From Allium sativum (taxonomy: Eukaryota > Streptophyta > Magnoliopsida > Asparagales > Amaryllidaceae): a stretch of 64,000 nt of DNA. A program made the position numbers and the translations under genes. Below the pieces are notes generated by a model, which saw only the letters and a list, made by a program, of their open reading frames with translations, ran no database searches and had not been told where the DNA came from. The stretch spans positions 95,128,599-95,192,598 of the forward strand of contig CM060911.1 of assembly GCA_030737875.1 (NCBI GenBank), given 5' to 3'. How positions within the stretch are numbered: the first letter of the stretch is position 1; each line of letters starts with the position of its first letter. This document shows positions 11,271-23,942 of this stretch, piece after piece.

Positions 11271-14200
11271 TGTAACATCCTGGGTTTTTTGGCCGTTCAA
11301 ATCGATAATGATCCTTAATGTCGACATAAATAGATCAAAAATATGGATAGTTATTGGGATTAAAATAAGAAAAAAAAAAGAAAGAAGAAAACAAATACAG
11401 AATCCCGCAGCGGAAGGACAAAATATAATAAATAAATAACAGTTCATGAAGCTGTTAAAACATACATTTTATTATATTTTACAACGATTATCAGAGTAAA
11501 TTAACATACAACATACCAATGCATTGCAGCGGAATAATAATAATAATAATAATATGTCTGTTGAGCTCCATCTTCATCTTCACAATGGAATCTCCAAAGC
11601 AAGGGAATCTTCTCTAGCAGCAACTCGGTCTGACCCGAGCGTATTGCAAAAAAAGGAAACACAACAAACACTCGGATCAGAACTAAATCATTCTCATATT
11701 AGTTAAATCAAATTTCATGTAATAATATGAGTGCAATAACTTAAGAGATGTTACGGGAATTTCCATCTCTTAAGGATCCGTCAAACTAATACTATATAAT
11801 ATAATACGCTATTATAATAATGTCTATGATTAAATATAACATAATAAAATAATGTAAGCGGGATTACCATTATTACCCTTACACCGTTTATACCGCTGTC
11901 GTACAGTTTGCATATAACACACCAGTACGTCGGCAGATAGAGATGCGCCGTGATACGACAACATTAACTCAAAATCGTAGGGGGCTCGATCAGGATAATA
12001 TGACAAGGCACGCGAGGAATGCCCAGAGTATGAATATACTAGTTGCACGCCCGGACTGGTGGTAACGCATAGCCGCAACTACCGCCCACCTCGGACAACA
12101 CTTCAAAATCACGGATGCACATCAAATCAAATCAATCAAACCGAGGGACTATAGTAATAAAGGAAGAAGTGTTGCCGATGGAGGTAGCTAACCCCACTTG
12201 ATCATGGTATAGCCCTGTTTTAGTCATTTTAATTATGACCCGAAGGTCAAGGATATCCATCATCGTTCTCTTTCTTCGAATCCAGTAATCGCCTCCAAAT
12301 CCATCCAACACCATTTCTGGAACTCCACCGCGTACACAGTTGTTAAAGTGGTTTTCGGTATTGGCAGAGAGTACGACAATATCCGATCCCGGTCTCTTTA
12401 ACAACCAATCGTTTACATTTTTCACACCGGTCGGTTCTTTTACATTTCAAAGAGGTTCGTACTTCATATCAAAATATCATGTTTCAAAAGTCATTTTAAT
12501 ATTCAAGATAGAATATTATTCACAATAAAATCTCCATTTAAACCAATTAAAATCTTGAAACAATTCCAACTTTAATAATTTGAATAATAAAATAGTTAAC
12601 AGTATATTTAAAATAGTTTAGATATATAATTGAAATAGTTTGAAAATAAATAATTTGTAATTAAAATAGAATTTATCAAATTTATTAATTAAAATATACA
12701 GTTAAAACATTAAGAAATTTATAAAATAAATAGTTAATTATAAAATGATTTAATTAAAATAATTTATAAAATAAAATAGAAATAAAGTAGAATAGTTTAT
12801 AAACAGAAAAAAGTTTTAAATAGTTTATAAAATGGTTTGAAATACTATAGTTGGAATTAGAATCGTTTCTCTAACATTTTCAATTAAACTTGAAGTCAAA
12901 TTTCAACTTCAATTCAACCAACTCAATTTTCAATAATTCCATCGATCAAACTTCTAATTTACATTCATTTCAATTCGATCAAATTAATTCAACTAGTTAC
13001 ATTCCAAATCAGATTCTCATTTTCAATGATTTCAATTTATGGCAAATATGAAGTTCACAATTCGTATATAATTCAAATCAATGTTGATTCATAATAAAAT
13101 TCAAAGGTGGGTGAAACAAGTCAATTTCAATAAATTCGATTCACATTAAATTTCATTTTTATAGCTTCAGTTACAACAGTAATTTATTTCCCCCTTTATT
13201 TATATTTCAAAAATTCAAAGTTCAAGTTCAATGAAAAATAAATTATAAAACATCGCTTATATTGTCTTTAAAACAATACTTAAAGTTTCATGGTTAAAAC
13301 CAATTTTATTTAACCAACCGGTGTCCGTATATAATTTTCTATTCTATGGCCAAGTGATACTTAAATTTAATTTTATTACATTGGGAAAGGATATATATCA
13401 TTTCAATCCAAATCAGGGTCATAGGTATTTATCATTTCAACCTACGTTCTTAATTCATTTTAATGATTAATCCCGGGTTTATTCGAAGCCCGTAACATCT
13501 AGGGTAATGGTTGGGATTAATCAGCACAAAAATGGTCATATATGAATAAATGTGAATAACAGGTAAGTTCACACAATTAACATCAATATATCAAACATAT
13601 CAAATTCAAGCCATTCATCACATCATGCAAAACAGTCCAATATTATATAAACTTACAAAATTTTAGATGTCAGGTTTAAACAGTAATTAAATGTCGAATT
13701 TTTTACTTAACTACAAAATTATATTTAACAGTCAAAATTAACTGCACTATCAATACAAATAAATGTAAATATGCAAATTTAAACTGTCAAACATCAATCC
13801 ATACAATCATATCATGACATGATAATAATTTAACTAATATTAGAATGCTTTAGTTACGCGTGAGTGAGTTTAATCACTCACCTTGGCTTTGAACGAGGTT
13901 GAAATCCAAATTTTAGCCCAAAATTTGACAGTCTCAGAATCAGTTCAAACTAGCGCCATCACGAAGATCTCGTCGATACGATTCCAATGCAACAAACCGC
14001 GTGTCATTCTGAATTCGTATGCAAAAGTTATACGTGTTTAAAGATTGGAAAATTAAGTAAAATAAAAAACAAAAATGGAAGTAAATAGGGCATGCCACGT
14101 CACCAGTGCACTGTGCGTTTCTTCTCCCCGTCGCATTTCTGATTTGAGGAATAACCAACGAACCCAAAACCATTACCAAATCTTTGATTCATGCACCAAA

Positions 14201-15164
14201 TTCGTTGCTCCAGAACTTGATCAAGTGGCACCGCACCGACCGCCGTTCGAGATTACCCCCATGCCCCAACCGTCGCTCCGCTTGGTGGTCCCTACAACCC
14301 CGAATCAGCATAGACCCACGCGACTTTCTAGGCCATTTTCCGGTGATTTGACCAACCAAAAACCACAATCATCCGTATGGATGGAAAGAGGAGATCAAGA
14401 TCTTCGATTTTCCTTTTGAATCAGTGAATTTCGTTGAGAATCGGAGAAGAAAATGAGGAAGGAAGATTCGAATCCTCATGGCCATTGAAATTAAACATGG
14501 CGGCTGATGTAAATTAGGGTTCTAAGTGAATATTTTAAAATTATTTTCAGTTAAAACATGTTTACAGAGTTTTCAGACCAAACGGGCTCCAAATGGGCTG
14601 AACAGAATGTCAATTTAGGGGTTTTGACGCATACCGAACGCGATGAAATAGGTTAGGAGACCTAATTCTGAAGTCTACAATATGTTCCCTTAATAACGTA
14701 ATATTTATAGTTAAACAACGTATAAATTTCAATGTACTTTTACAAAACGCGTTTAGCTTCACTACGCTTACATACTAATTTCAAATAACTTGAAATTTTA
14801 AACCAGACAATATTTTGATATTCTGAATAAAAAAAATGAATTATGTCGAATTCTGAGATCATTTGCAAAATGACAAATTTTGTCTGTTCATTAACATAAA
14901 TAAAATATTCATTATTCACCAATTAACCATTAAATTAAATTTAACGGTTTATTAATTTTAAATAATCAAAATAAAATTCATATGAACTTATAAATCAAAA
15001 TTTTACTATTATGACATCAATTATCATTATATTAAGCTATTCAATTATGTTTTCACCGTCAAATTTCACAAATTAAATCACTAAATATTATTTACACCCA
15101 TAAAATATCAAAATCATATTAAATTAAAATAATTTAATTTATCGCAAAATCTAGGGATGTTACA
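11271..15164 (-). repeat. 3' LTR of the LARD
   Basis: A 3,894-bp LTR. On the minus strand it starts TGTAACATCCCTAG at 15164 and ends CCCAGGATGTTACA at 11271. A TATA-type word (CTATAAATA on the minus strand, near 14701-14710) could serve as promoter. Over the last ~100 bp (11271-11370) compared with 16796-16895 I count six differences, most of them C/T or G/A. The open frames inside it occur at the same place in both LTRs and look non-coding. Confidence 0.85.
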
Positions 15165-15178
15165 TTCTCCCCAACTTA
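15165..15178 (-). promoter_or_regulatory. Polypurine tract
   Basis: On the minus strand the sequence AAGTTGGGGAGAA lies immediately upstream of the 3' LTR start TGTAACATCC. It is the expected primer for plus-strand cDNA synthesis in LTR retrotransposons, and the adjacent GGACGAAAAG resembles the end of gypsy polyproteins (GGACGAAAT-type). Confidence 0.75.
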
Positions 15179-16781
15179 AAAACTTTTCGTCCTCAAAAAG
15201 GAACGTAGAAATGAAGTGGCAAAATAAAATTGAAATAATATACAATTTCTACTAAACTTAGAATATATTTACTTAAATACATAGAAAACATTAGTTTGCA
15301 AACAAATTTCACAAAATTTTCTAAGTCATAAATTCATGAAAAATTTCGGCAGAGTCTCCTTTGTACGGTTAGGTCCGAAAACAATAATATATATATAATC
15401 ATAAATATACATCCCATCTCAATGATGAGGCATCCCAAAATTGGGGAAAACAATATAAAATGCCAAAATACGGTATATAATTCAATATACGTACCTTTCA
15501 TTTGCGTTATTAGCAAATTTTTCTTTTAGCAAGCAAAAAGAATTTTTTTTTATGCGCAAGTACCTCCAATGCAAGCAAATTGTCTTCAGTACCTACTAAC
15601 ACTCAACAACATATAAAAGAAATAATAGTTATATGTTTACAGTAAATACACATGAATTAGCAAATGCAACTAAAACACAAATAAAATATCACATCAAATA
15701 TATTCATTCAACCAAGCAACTATACAAAATTTTGCAATGTCACTTTTTATTAACACGATTCCATTTGTTTACTTCACTTTAAAACAATTCTTATTTTCAT
15801 TTTTTATATTTCATTTCCCATAACATTTCACTTCTTAAATATTATGGTAAGTTATATATGCTATAGAAAAGGTTTAATTTTTACCTTATCACGTTCCTAA
15901 AAGATTACCTTATCCCATATTTTCCGCAGGTTCATTTTGTTTATTTCACCATTCAGTGGTTTAAAATTTCAATTTTAGTTCATTACTTCATTCGTTTGAG
16001 AACTTAAGAATTCAATTTCGGGTTTATTTCTAAATCAACTTTCAAAACATTTCATATATTATATCATTTATATCAAACCATACTATAAAAGATTTAAAAT
16101 GAAACTCAATTTTGCAAAACAAAGTATAAAAGTTCTAAGTGATCTCCACTTAAACTCTTGAAGATAAACATCGATGATGCGTGCACTCATCACCGAAATC
16201 ATTTCCAAGGACAAGAGGGTATACACTTTTTCCAATAATTCATTTAAAACAATTTCTATATGAAACACTTTTTTTTAAAATATAAATATATTATTTCAAA
16301 CCATTTGCAAAACGATATTACAAAACCATCCGAAATTAAATTCTCCAATTCTTATGTAATTTCTAATTTCATTACCAATTAATTTCAATATTTGAATTTT
16401 TTTTTAAACCATTCAATAATCAATGGTTCTAATTATTAATTAATCGAGTGTTAAATGATGAAAAAATTTAATATTATCATCAACAAAATCAAAATTCATA
16501 TATTTCAAATAATTCTATATATAAAAAAAATATAATTCAAATCAATATTATGTCGATAAGCCATGTTCGAGTGTTTAGAAATCCCTATCGATACATTGGC
16601 GTCCCAAGTACCTACCAGAATTCATAAATACTCAACAGAACAAATCAACACAACGCAAAACCATTTTATATCAAAATTACAAGTACGCTCTCTCATATAC
16701 ACTCAAACTCATTCTAGGGTATTACTTCCCTATCTCTAATGAGTTAATCCCAAATAGAGCCAAAGTTTTCGCTAAACCAAA

Positions 16782-16793
16782 GCTCTGATACCA
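16782..16793 (-). promoter_or_regulatory. Primer-binding site, tRNA-iMet type
   Basis: On the minus strand TGGTATCAGAGC follows the end of the 5' LTR (GGATGTTACA) after two bases. It is complementary to the 3' end of plant initiator tRNA-Met, the usual minus-strand primer of copia and chromovirus gypsy elements. Confidence 0.9.
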
Positions 16794-16795
16794 AA

Positions 16796-19700
16796 TGTAA
16801 CATCCGGGGTTTTTTGGCCATTCAAATCGATAATGATCCTTAATGTCGACATAAACAGATCAAAAATACGGATAGTTATTGAGATTAAAAAAAGAAAAAA
16901 AAGAAAGAAGAAAATAAATACAGAATCTTGCAGCAAAAGGACAAAATATAATAAATAAATAACAGTTCATGAAGCTGTTAAAACATACATTTTATTATAT
17001 TTTACAACGATTATCAGAGTAAATTAACATACAACATACCAATGCATTGCAGTGGAATAATAATAATAATACGTCTGTTGAGCTCCATCTTCATCTTCAT
17101 AATGGAATCTTTAAAGCAAGGAAATCTTCGCTAACTGCAACTTGGTTTGACCCGAGCGTATTGCAAAAAAGGAAACACAACAAACACTCGGATCAGAACT
17201 AAATCATTCTCATATTAGTTAAATCAAATTTCATGTAATAATATGAGTGCAATAAATTAAGGGATGTTATTGGAATTTCCATCTCTTAAGGATCCGTCAA
17301 ACTAATACTACATAATATAATACACTATTATAATAATGTCTATGGTTAAATATAACATAATAAAATAATGTAAGCAGGATTACCATTATTACCCTTACAC
17401 CGTTTATACCGTTGCTGTACAGTTTGCATATAACACACCAGTACGTCGGCGGATAGAGATGCGCCGTGATACGACAACGTTAAATCAAAATCGTTGGGGG
17501 CTCGATCAGGATAATATGACAAGGTACACGAGGAATGCCCAGAGTATGAATATACTAGTTGCACGCCCGGACTGGTGGTAACGCATAGCCGCAACTACCG
17601 CCCACCTCGGACAACACTCCAAAATCACGGATGCACATCAAATCAAATCAATCAAACCGAGGGACTATAGTAATAAAGGAAGAAGTGTTGCCGATGGAGG
17701 TAGCTAACCCCACTTGGTCACGGTATAGCCCTGTTTTAGTCATTTTAATTATGACCCGAAGGTCAAGGATATCCATCATCGTTCTCTTTCTTCGAATCCA
17801 GTAATCGCCACCAAATCCATCCAACACCATTTCTGGAACTCCACTGCGTATACAGTTGTTAAAGTGGTTTTCGGTATTGGCAGAGAGTACGACAATATCC
17901 GATCCCGGTCTCTTTAACAACCAATCGTTTACATTTTTCACACCGGTCAGTTCTTTTACATTTCAAAGAGGTTCGTACTTCATATCAAAATATCATGTTT
18001 CAATAGTCATTTTAATATTCAAGATAGAATATTATTCACAATAAAATCTCCATTTAAACCAATTAAAATCTTGAAACAATTCCAACTTTAATAATTTGAA
18101 TAATAAAATAGTTAACAGTATATTTAAAATAGTTTAGATATATAATTGAAATAGTTTGAAAATAAATAGTTTGTAATTAAAATAGAATTTATCAAATTTA
18201 TTAATTAAAATATATAATTAAAACAATAAGAAATTAATAAAATAAATAGTTAATTATAAAATGATTTATTTAAAATAATTTATAAAATAAAATAGAAATA
18301 AAGTAGAATAGTTTATAAAGAGAAAAAAAAATTAAAATAGTTTATAAAATGATTTGAAATACTATAGTTGGAATTAGAATCGTTTCTCTAACATTTTCAA
18401 TTAAACTTGAAGTCAAATTTCAACTTCAATTCAACCAACTCAATTTTCAATAATTCCATCGATCAAACTTCCAATTTACATTCATTTCAATTCGATCAAA
18501 TTTATTCAACTAGTTACATTCCAAATCAGATTCTCATTTTCAATGATTTCAATTTATGGCAAATATGAAGTTCACAATTCGTATATAATTCAAATCAATG
18601 TTGATTCATAATAAAATTCAAAGGTGGGTGAAACAATTCAATTTCAATAAATTCGATTCACATTAAATTTCATTTTTATAGCTTCAGTTACAACAGTAAT
18701 TTATTTCCCCCTTTATTTATATTTCAAAAATTTAAAGTTCAAGTTCAATGAAAAATAAATTATAAAACATCGCTTATATTGTCTTTAAAACAATAATTAA
18801 AGTTTCATGGTTAAAACCAATTTTATTTAACCAACCGGTGTCCGTATATAATTTTCTATTCTATGGCCAAGTGATACTTAAATTTAATTTTATTACGTTG
18901 GGAAAGGATATATATCATTTCAATCCAAATCAGGGTCATAGGTATTTATCATTTCAACCTACGTTCTTAATTCATTTTAATGATTAATCCCGGGTTTATT
19001 CGATGCCCGTAACATCTAGGGTAATGGTTGGGATTAATCAGCACAAAAATGGTCATAAATGTGAATAACAGGTAAGTTCACACAATTAACATCAATATAT
19101 CAAACATATCAAATTCAAGCCATTCATCACATCATGCAAAACAGTCCAATATTATATAAACTTACAAAATTTTAGATGTCAGGTTTAAACAGTAATTAAA
19201 TGTCGAATTTTTTACTTAACTACAAAATTATATTTAACAGTCAAAATTAACTGCACTATCAATACAAATAAATGTAAATATGCAAATTTAAACTGTCAAA
19301 CATCAATCCATACAATCATATCATGACATGATAATAATTTAACTAATATTAAAATGCTTTAGTTAAGCGTGAGTGGGTTTAATCACTCACCTTGGCTTTA
19401 AACAAGGTTGAAATCCAAATTTTAGCCCAAAATTTGATGGTCTCAGAATCAGTTCAAACCAGCGCCATCGCGAAGATCACATCGATACGATTCCAACGCA
19501 ACAAACCGCGTGTCATTCTGAATTCGTATGCAAAAGTTATACGTGTTTAAAGATTGGAAAATTAAATAAAATAAAAAACAAAAATGGAAGTAAATAGGGC
19601 ATGCCACGTCACCAGTGCACTGTGCGTTTCTTCTCCCCGTCGCATTTCTGATTTGAGGAATAACCAACGAACCCAAAACCATTACCAAATCTTTGATTCA

Positions 19701-20692
19701 TGCACCAAATTCGTTGCTCCAGAACTTGATCAAGTGGCACCGCATTGACCGCCGTTCAAGACTACCCCCGCGCCCCAACCGCCGCTCCGCTCGGTGGTCC
19801 CCACAACCCCGAATCAGCATAGACCCACGCGACTTTCTAGGCTATTTTCCTTTGAGTTGACCAACCAAAAACCACAATCATCCGTATGGATGGAAAGAGG
19901 AGATCAAGATCTTCGATTTCCTTTTGAATCAGTGAATTTCGTTGAGAATCGGAGAAGAAAATGAGGAAGGAAGATTCGAATCCTCATGGCCATTGAAATT
20001 AAACATGGCGGCTGATGTAAATTAGGGTTGTAAGTGAATATTTTAATATTATTTTCAGTTAAAACATGTTTATAGAGTTTTCATACCAAACGGGCTCCAA
20101 ACGGGCTCCAAATGGACTGAACAGAATGTCAATCTAGTGGTTTTGACGCATTCTGAACGCGATGAAATAGGTTAGGAGACCAAATTCTGAAGTCTACAAC
20201 ATGTTCCCTTAATAACGTAATATTTATAGTTAAACAACGTATAAATTTCAATGTACCTTAACAAAACGCATTTAGCTTCACTACGCTTACATACTAATTT
20301 CAAATAACTTGAAATTTTAAACCTCACAATACTTTGATATTCTGAATCAAAAAAAAAAAAAAAATGAATTATGTCGAATTCTGAGATCATTTGCAAAATG
20401 ACAAATTTTGTCTGTTCATTAACATAAATAAAATATTCATTATTCACCAATTAACCATTAAATTAAATTTAACGGTTTATTAATTTTAAATAATCAAAAT
20501 AAAATTCATATGAACTTATAAATCAAAATTTTACTATTATGACATCAATTATCATTATATTAAGCTATTCAATTATGTTTTCACCGTCAAATTTCACAAA
20601 TTAAATCACTAAATATTATTTACATCCATATAAAATCAAAATCATATTAAATTAAAATAATTTAATTTATCGCAAAATCTAGGGATGTTACA
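16796..20692 (-). repeat. 5' LTR of the LARD
   Basis: A 3,897-bp LTR, near-identical to 11271-15164. Visible differences include a longer A run at 20349-20363, a missing short segment near 19056, and scattered C/T and G/A substitutions. It ends at 20692, followed by the target duplication TTGAG. Confidence 0.85.
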
Positions 20693-20814
20693 TTGAGCGT
20701 GGTATTTTTAAAATAAGATATAAATAGATTTGATTTGAAAAATACGAATACAAATACAGATACAGTTTCTAATACAAATACAAGTACAAGTACAATTATA
20801 GATACAAAGACAAA

Positions 20815-22011
20815 TTAGCGCAGACCAGCAGCAACCAACCCATCTCTAATGTTATCTCGAACTAATGCCAATTCTCGGTATCCATCTGGGTGTACACGTT
20901 CAGTGCCTCTATTCATCGTATTTCTCATACTGTAATATTCCGTCAAGTACTGATCGGGGATTAGTTCAGGATCATCAAAAGCCATAAAATCTGGGTCACC
21001 GCTATTATGGTTGCGTATGAAATTGTGTAAGGCCATTGTAGATACGACAACTTTCACTTGAGTGTTGAACCGAAATGTAGGCATCTTGTTGAGAATGGTA
21101 TAAAATTTTTTTCCAAATGCCAAATGTTCTTTCAACGGCCATCCGTAAACTCGAATGGTAGTTATTAAACACTTCATTGGCCGACTTTGGTTGATTCATG
21201 GTATCACGGAAATGCGGAATATGGTACCTCATATTTCGATATGGCAGTAAATATCCAGTCTGAAGTGGATAGCCCGAATCAACCAAATAATACTGTCCAG
21301 CTGGAGGGTTAGGAAAGTTAGAGCTTCTATCGTTTGTAACAGCATTAAAAATTCTACTATCATGTGCAGTCCCTTCCCAACCAGCCATAACATACGTAAA
21401 CTATAAATCGAAATCACAAACCGCTAATATATTTTGAGTTGCAAAACCTTTTCTTCCGATATAAGGGATAATTTGATCAGCGGGTAAACGTGCAGATACG
21501 TGTGTACCATCTATAGCGCCAATACAGTTTTTGAAATACGAATAATACCGGGTTGAATTTCTGATGTGATGAGGAACAGTATTAAACTGTTATTCTCCTA
21601 GCTTTATTACATCCGCAACGAGTAATTGAAAAGCGTTTAGGACATCATGAAAACAAATGAAAATTGTGCTACCTGATCGTTGAAATTTTCCTGAAGTTGT
21701 CTATTTGAAAGCCCACTAGCTATTGTATGAATGAATATTCCAACCATTTCGACGACGCAGATTTCTCATTTGGAAGCGAGACCATGATGTTGCAGATTTT
21801 CACATAATGCGTGGAAACAAAGTCTTTTCATCGGAAAATTATTTTGACAACGGTTTTGATGACCATTCAAAATTTCATTAATCTAAGATAAGCCAGTGAA
21901 CTCTGAAGTATTAATCCGCGTCATATGATTTCTCGTTTCATTCTGACACAGATAAACCCCGTAGAGATCAATCAAATCTTCGTAATCGGAGGATGAATCG
22001 GAGTTAGACAT
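20815..22011 (-). pseudogene. PIF/Harbinger transposase (DDE_Tnp_4 / HARBI1-like), decayed
   Basis: The reading starts at 22011 with MSNSDSSSDYEDLIDLYGVY and runs on the minus strand. Recognisable blocks in order are CFHALCENLQHHGL; IGAIDGTHVSARLPADQ with the first catalytic D near 21509; the segment before MAGWEGTAHDSRIF; QYYLVDSGYPLQTGYL with the second D near 21278; AVERTFGIWKK with the catalytic E near 21131; and the C-terminal STMALHNFIRNH. All three DDE residues survive, but the frame is broken. There is a stop after TSEFTGLS, a break after HHGLASK, a stop near VIKLGE, one between CDFDL and FTYVM, and a shift at a T-run near 21105. It would catalyse cut-and-paste of the Harbinger element if intact. 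It is now non-functional. Confidence 0.85.
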
Positions 22012-22117
22012 TAATCGAATAAGTAGAAAGAGTTAAAGAAGTTGTTGAAGTAGTAGTTATGAAAGGTGTTAAGGAAGAAGGGGGTGATTTATATGGAGGA
22101 AGGGAGGTTGCAAATGA

Positions 22118-22153
22118 AGCCGTTGGCGTCCGACGCGTCGAACGCCAACGGCT
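22118..22153. repeat. Near-perfect palindrome in Harbinger subterminal region
   Basis: A 36-bp inverted repeat centred on GACGCGTC: the left arm AGCCGTTGGCGTCC mirrors the right arm GAACGCCAACGGCT with one mismatched pair. The core CGACGCGTCGGACGCCA recurs at about 22210-22226. It probably relates to transposase binding or excision. There is no direct evidence. Confidence 0.8.
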
Positions 22154-22364
22154 TGATTTCCAACTTCCAGCAGATGTTCCAATTAGAAGTGGAAAACGGT
22201 GCTGTCTTTCGACGCGTCGGACGCCACAAAATTCTTTAGCGTGGAAAAATAAGGCTGCGAACGCACCCTAAACCTATAACGTATAAAAATTTCGAAATTA
22301 TCACCTTCAAGAAACTTGGTAAATATAATAAATTTATACGTTCAAAATTCTACCTCGTACTCTC

Positions 22365-23808
22365 ATGTCTGGCCCTCATGTCCCTTTCAAACCAATCCAT
22401 CCAATCACCATCTCTTATGCCACCCTTCCCTTAACTACCTTGAGCCTCCAACCCTCAACGTCAGCCTCCCCGATCCCTCCACCGCTACCTCTGGATCCAC
22501 CTCCGAACCCTAACCCGCCTAATCCCTCTCAACACCCTACCGCCCTTTCTTCCTGTCCTGCCTCCCAACCTCTTCAATGTCAACCGCCATGGACTTCCTT
22601 GTTTAAGCGTAAGCCTCTCAACGCGGGGAAGTACGCGCCTGTTAACATTGTTCCAACCATTGTTGATGATGTTCTTGAAATCACTGATGGGGTGCCTGAA
22701 GCGGGCTCTGAAGTATGGGATGACTTTGTTGTCGGCTTCTTTCTAGACAAGCCTCTGTCATATACAGCCGTCATCAATAAACTACAATCAGTGTGGAACT
22801 TAAAGGTAATGTGAAAGTCAGATCGGATGGCACTATTTTCATGTTTTGGTTCTCGTGTCATGATGATAGAAACATGGTGTTACAAGCCGATCCCATAATC
22901 ATGAATAAAAAGCTATTCATCCTGAAACCATATGATCCGACGATCAGCAACATTTGTGAGAATGTTAAATCTATCCCCATTTGGATCAAATTGCATAATA
23001 TTCCAATTTTATCCTGGTCAAATTTTGGTGTCAATTGGTAGTGTAGCTGGCTCTGTCAGTTGTTGTACATGGATGAGATGACGGAAAATAGAGAGAGACT
23101 CCATTATGCCAAGTGCTTGATTGAAGTAATGCCGGATAAGGAACTAGTTGATGAATTCCTCGCGAGAACTATGGATGGTGGCATACAGATGGTTTATGTA
23201 GAATACATGTGGAAGCCCGATATCTGTGTTAAATGTAAAACTTTTGGTCATGTGACTCAGAACTGTGGTAAGGTTATCGTTAAGGAGATTAAAAATAGAG
23301 TAGTACCTGAGATTTTAAAACAGGGAGAAACAAACAAAAAAGCAAGCAGTATGAACAAATTTCAAAGGAAGTGGTGGACACAACAAAGAGAAGTACTTGG
23401 CAACTTGTTACTAACAGGAGGAGGAAAGGACTAGTGAACAAAAGGGCAATGTGGGGAAAAGTAAATGCATCTGGAAAAATAACCACAAAAGAAATGGGGA
23501 ATATGAAACAAACCGAAGCAGCGGATTTAGCAAGTGAAATAGAAGAAGGGGAAATTATGCAGTGTGACGCAGATTGTGAAATGCAAGGAGAGGATGTGGT
23601 TGTAGAAAATGAAAAAGAAATAGGGGAAATGAATGGAAAACAGGATCAACAGGGCATGTCAACAAATTCAAATGAAATAGTTACTAAGAGCATTCCCAGC
23701 AACTTTATGTTTTTGGAGCGTGAATCGCCATTTTTCAGCGTTGATTCCCCCACTGTTCCAGCAGTCGGCGGGGGAACGCTGCCTATTATAATTTTTTTTT
23801 TAAATTAA
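22365..23808 (+). pseudogene. LINE ORF1-like (DUF4283 / zinc-knuckle) pseudogene
   Basis: Three plus-strand frames together read like ORF1 of a plant L1-type LINE. First comes a proline-rich N-terminus. Then comes the DUF4283-type RNA-binding core: VVGFFLDKPLSYTAVINKLQ, then VRSDGTIFMFWFSC, then DRNMVLQADPIIMNKKLFIL, and IPIWIKLHNIPI. A CCHC knuckle CVKCKTFGHVTQNC follows near 23227-23270, and an acidic tail EIEEGEI. Frames change near 22800 and 23390, and a TAG interrupts at 23039. No endonuclease/RT ORF2 follows. A DUF4283 host-derived protein is the alternative, but the breaks make a pseudogene either way. Confidence 0.7.
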
Positions 23809-23855
23809 ACACCAAATGGTTTTCTAAAAACCGTTTTCGGAAAACCGTTTAGTCC

Positions 23856-23858
<3 letters not shown>

Positions 23859-23941
<83 letters not shown>
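23859..23941. repeat. (AT)n microsatellite with (AC)n end
   Basis: Two long AT/TA runs are separated by a short interruption (GAAATTT), and the second ends in ACACACACAC. The tract directly follows the LINE-like pseudogene. Confidence 0.9.

Positions 23942-23942
<1 letters not shown>

Larger units (their letters stand above)
15165..16795 (-). other. Internal non-coding region of the LARD
   Basis: This 1,631-bp region lies between the two LTRs. It is AT-rich with no open frame longer than about 60 codons and no retroelement domain. At its 3' end (minus strand) lies GTTTTTAAGTTGGGGAGAA, directly before the LTR. About 170 bp inward (15338-15376) is a motif shared with the element at 37099-47961: on the plus strand AAAAATTTCGGCAG, then CTCCTTTGTAC. 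The 5' end (16556-16795) is a leader also shared with that element. Confidence 0.8.
11271..20692 (-). mobile_element. Non-coding giant-LTR retrotransposon (LARD-type), TSD TTGAG
   Basis: A complete 9,422-bp LTR retrotransposon read on the minus strand, flanked by the exact 5-bp duplication TTGAG at 11266-11270 and 20693-20697. The two LTRs (11271-15164 and 16796-20692) begin TGTAACATCC and end GGATGTTACA. The internal region is only 1,631 bp. It has a primer-binding site for initiator-methionine tRNA at the 5' LTR and a polypurine tract at the 3' LTR, but no gag, protease, RT or integrase motif in any frame. These are the hallmarks of large retrotransposon derivatives that need proteins from another element. 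The LTR type resembles Ty3/gypsy chromoviruses (Tekay/Del-like). Confidence 0.85.
11126..22269 (-). mobile_element. PIF/Harbinger transposon, split by an LTR retrotransposon
   Basis: The ends carry an inverted repeat: AGGGTGCGTTC at 11126-11136 and GAACGCACCCT at 22259-22269, with a few further matches inward. Between them lie a decayed Harbinger transposase on the minus strand (20815-22011) and a 9.4-kb retrotransposon (11271-20692). Subtracting the latter leaves an element of about 1.7 kb. Flanking trinucleotides (CGA and TAA if the repeat begins at GGGTG) do not match, so the expected TWA duplication is lost or the boundary is shifted. Subterminal regions carry palindromes rich in GACGCGTC on the right and GAGCGGGGTATTTGAG repeats on the left. 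Confidence 0.7.

Noticed and set aside
12132..12425. 97-codon minus-strand frame duplicated at 17648-17941, plus neighbours 11830-12078 and 17346-17594
   Set aside because: They are the same position in the two LTRs of one element, not paralogous genes. No domain is recognisable and the reading lies in non-coding LTR sequence.
14075..14419. 114-codon plus-strand frame
   Set aside because: It lies inside an LTR on the strand opposite to element transcription, and the homologous frame is broken in the other LTR (19584-19930).
22580..22861. 93-codon minus-strand frame
   Set aside because: It is the antisense shadow of the DUF4283-like coding sequence.
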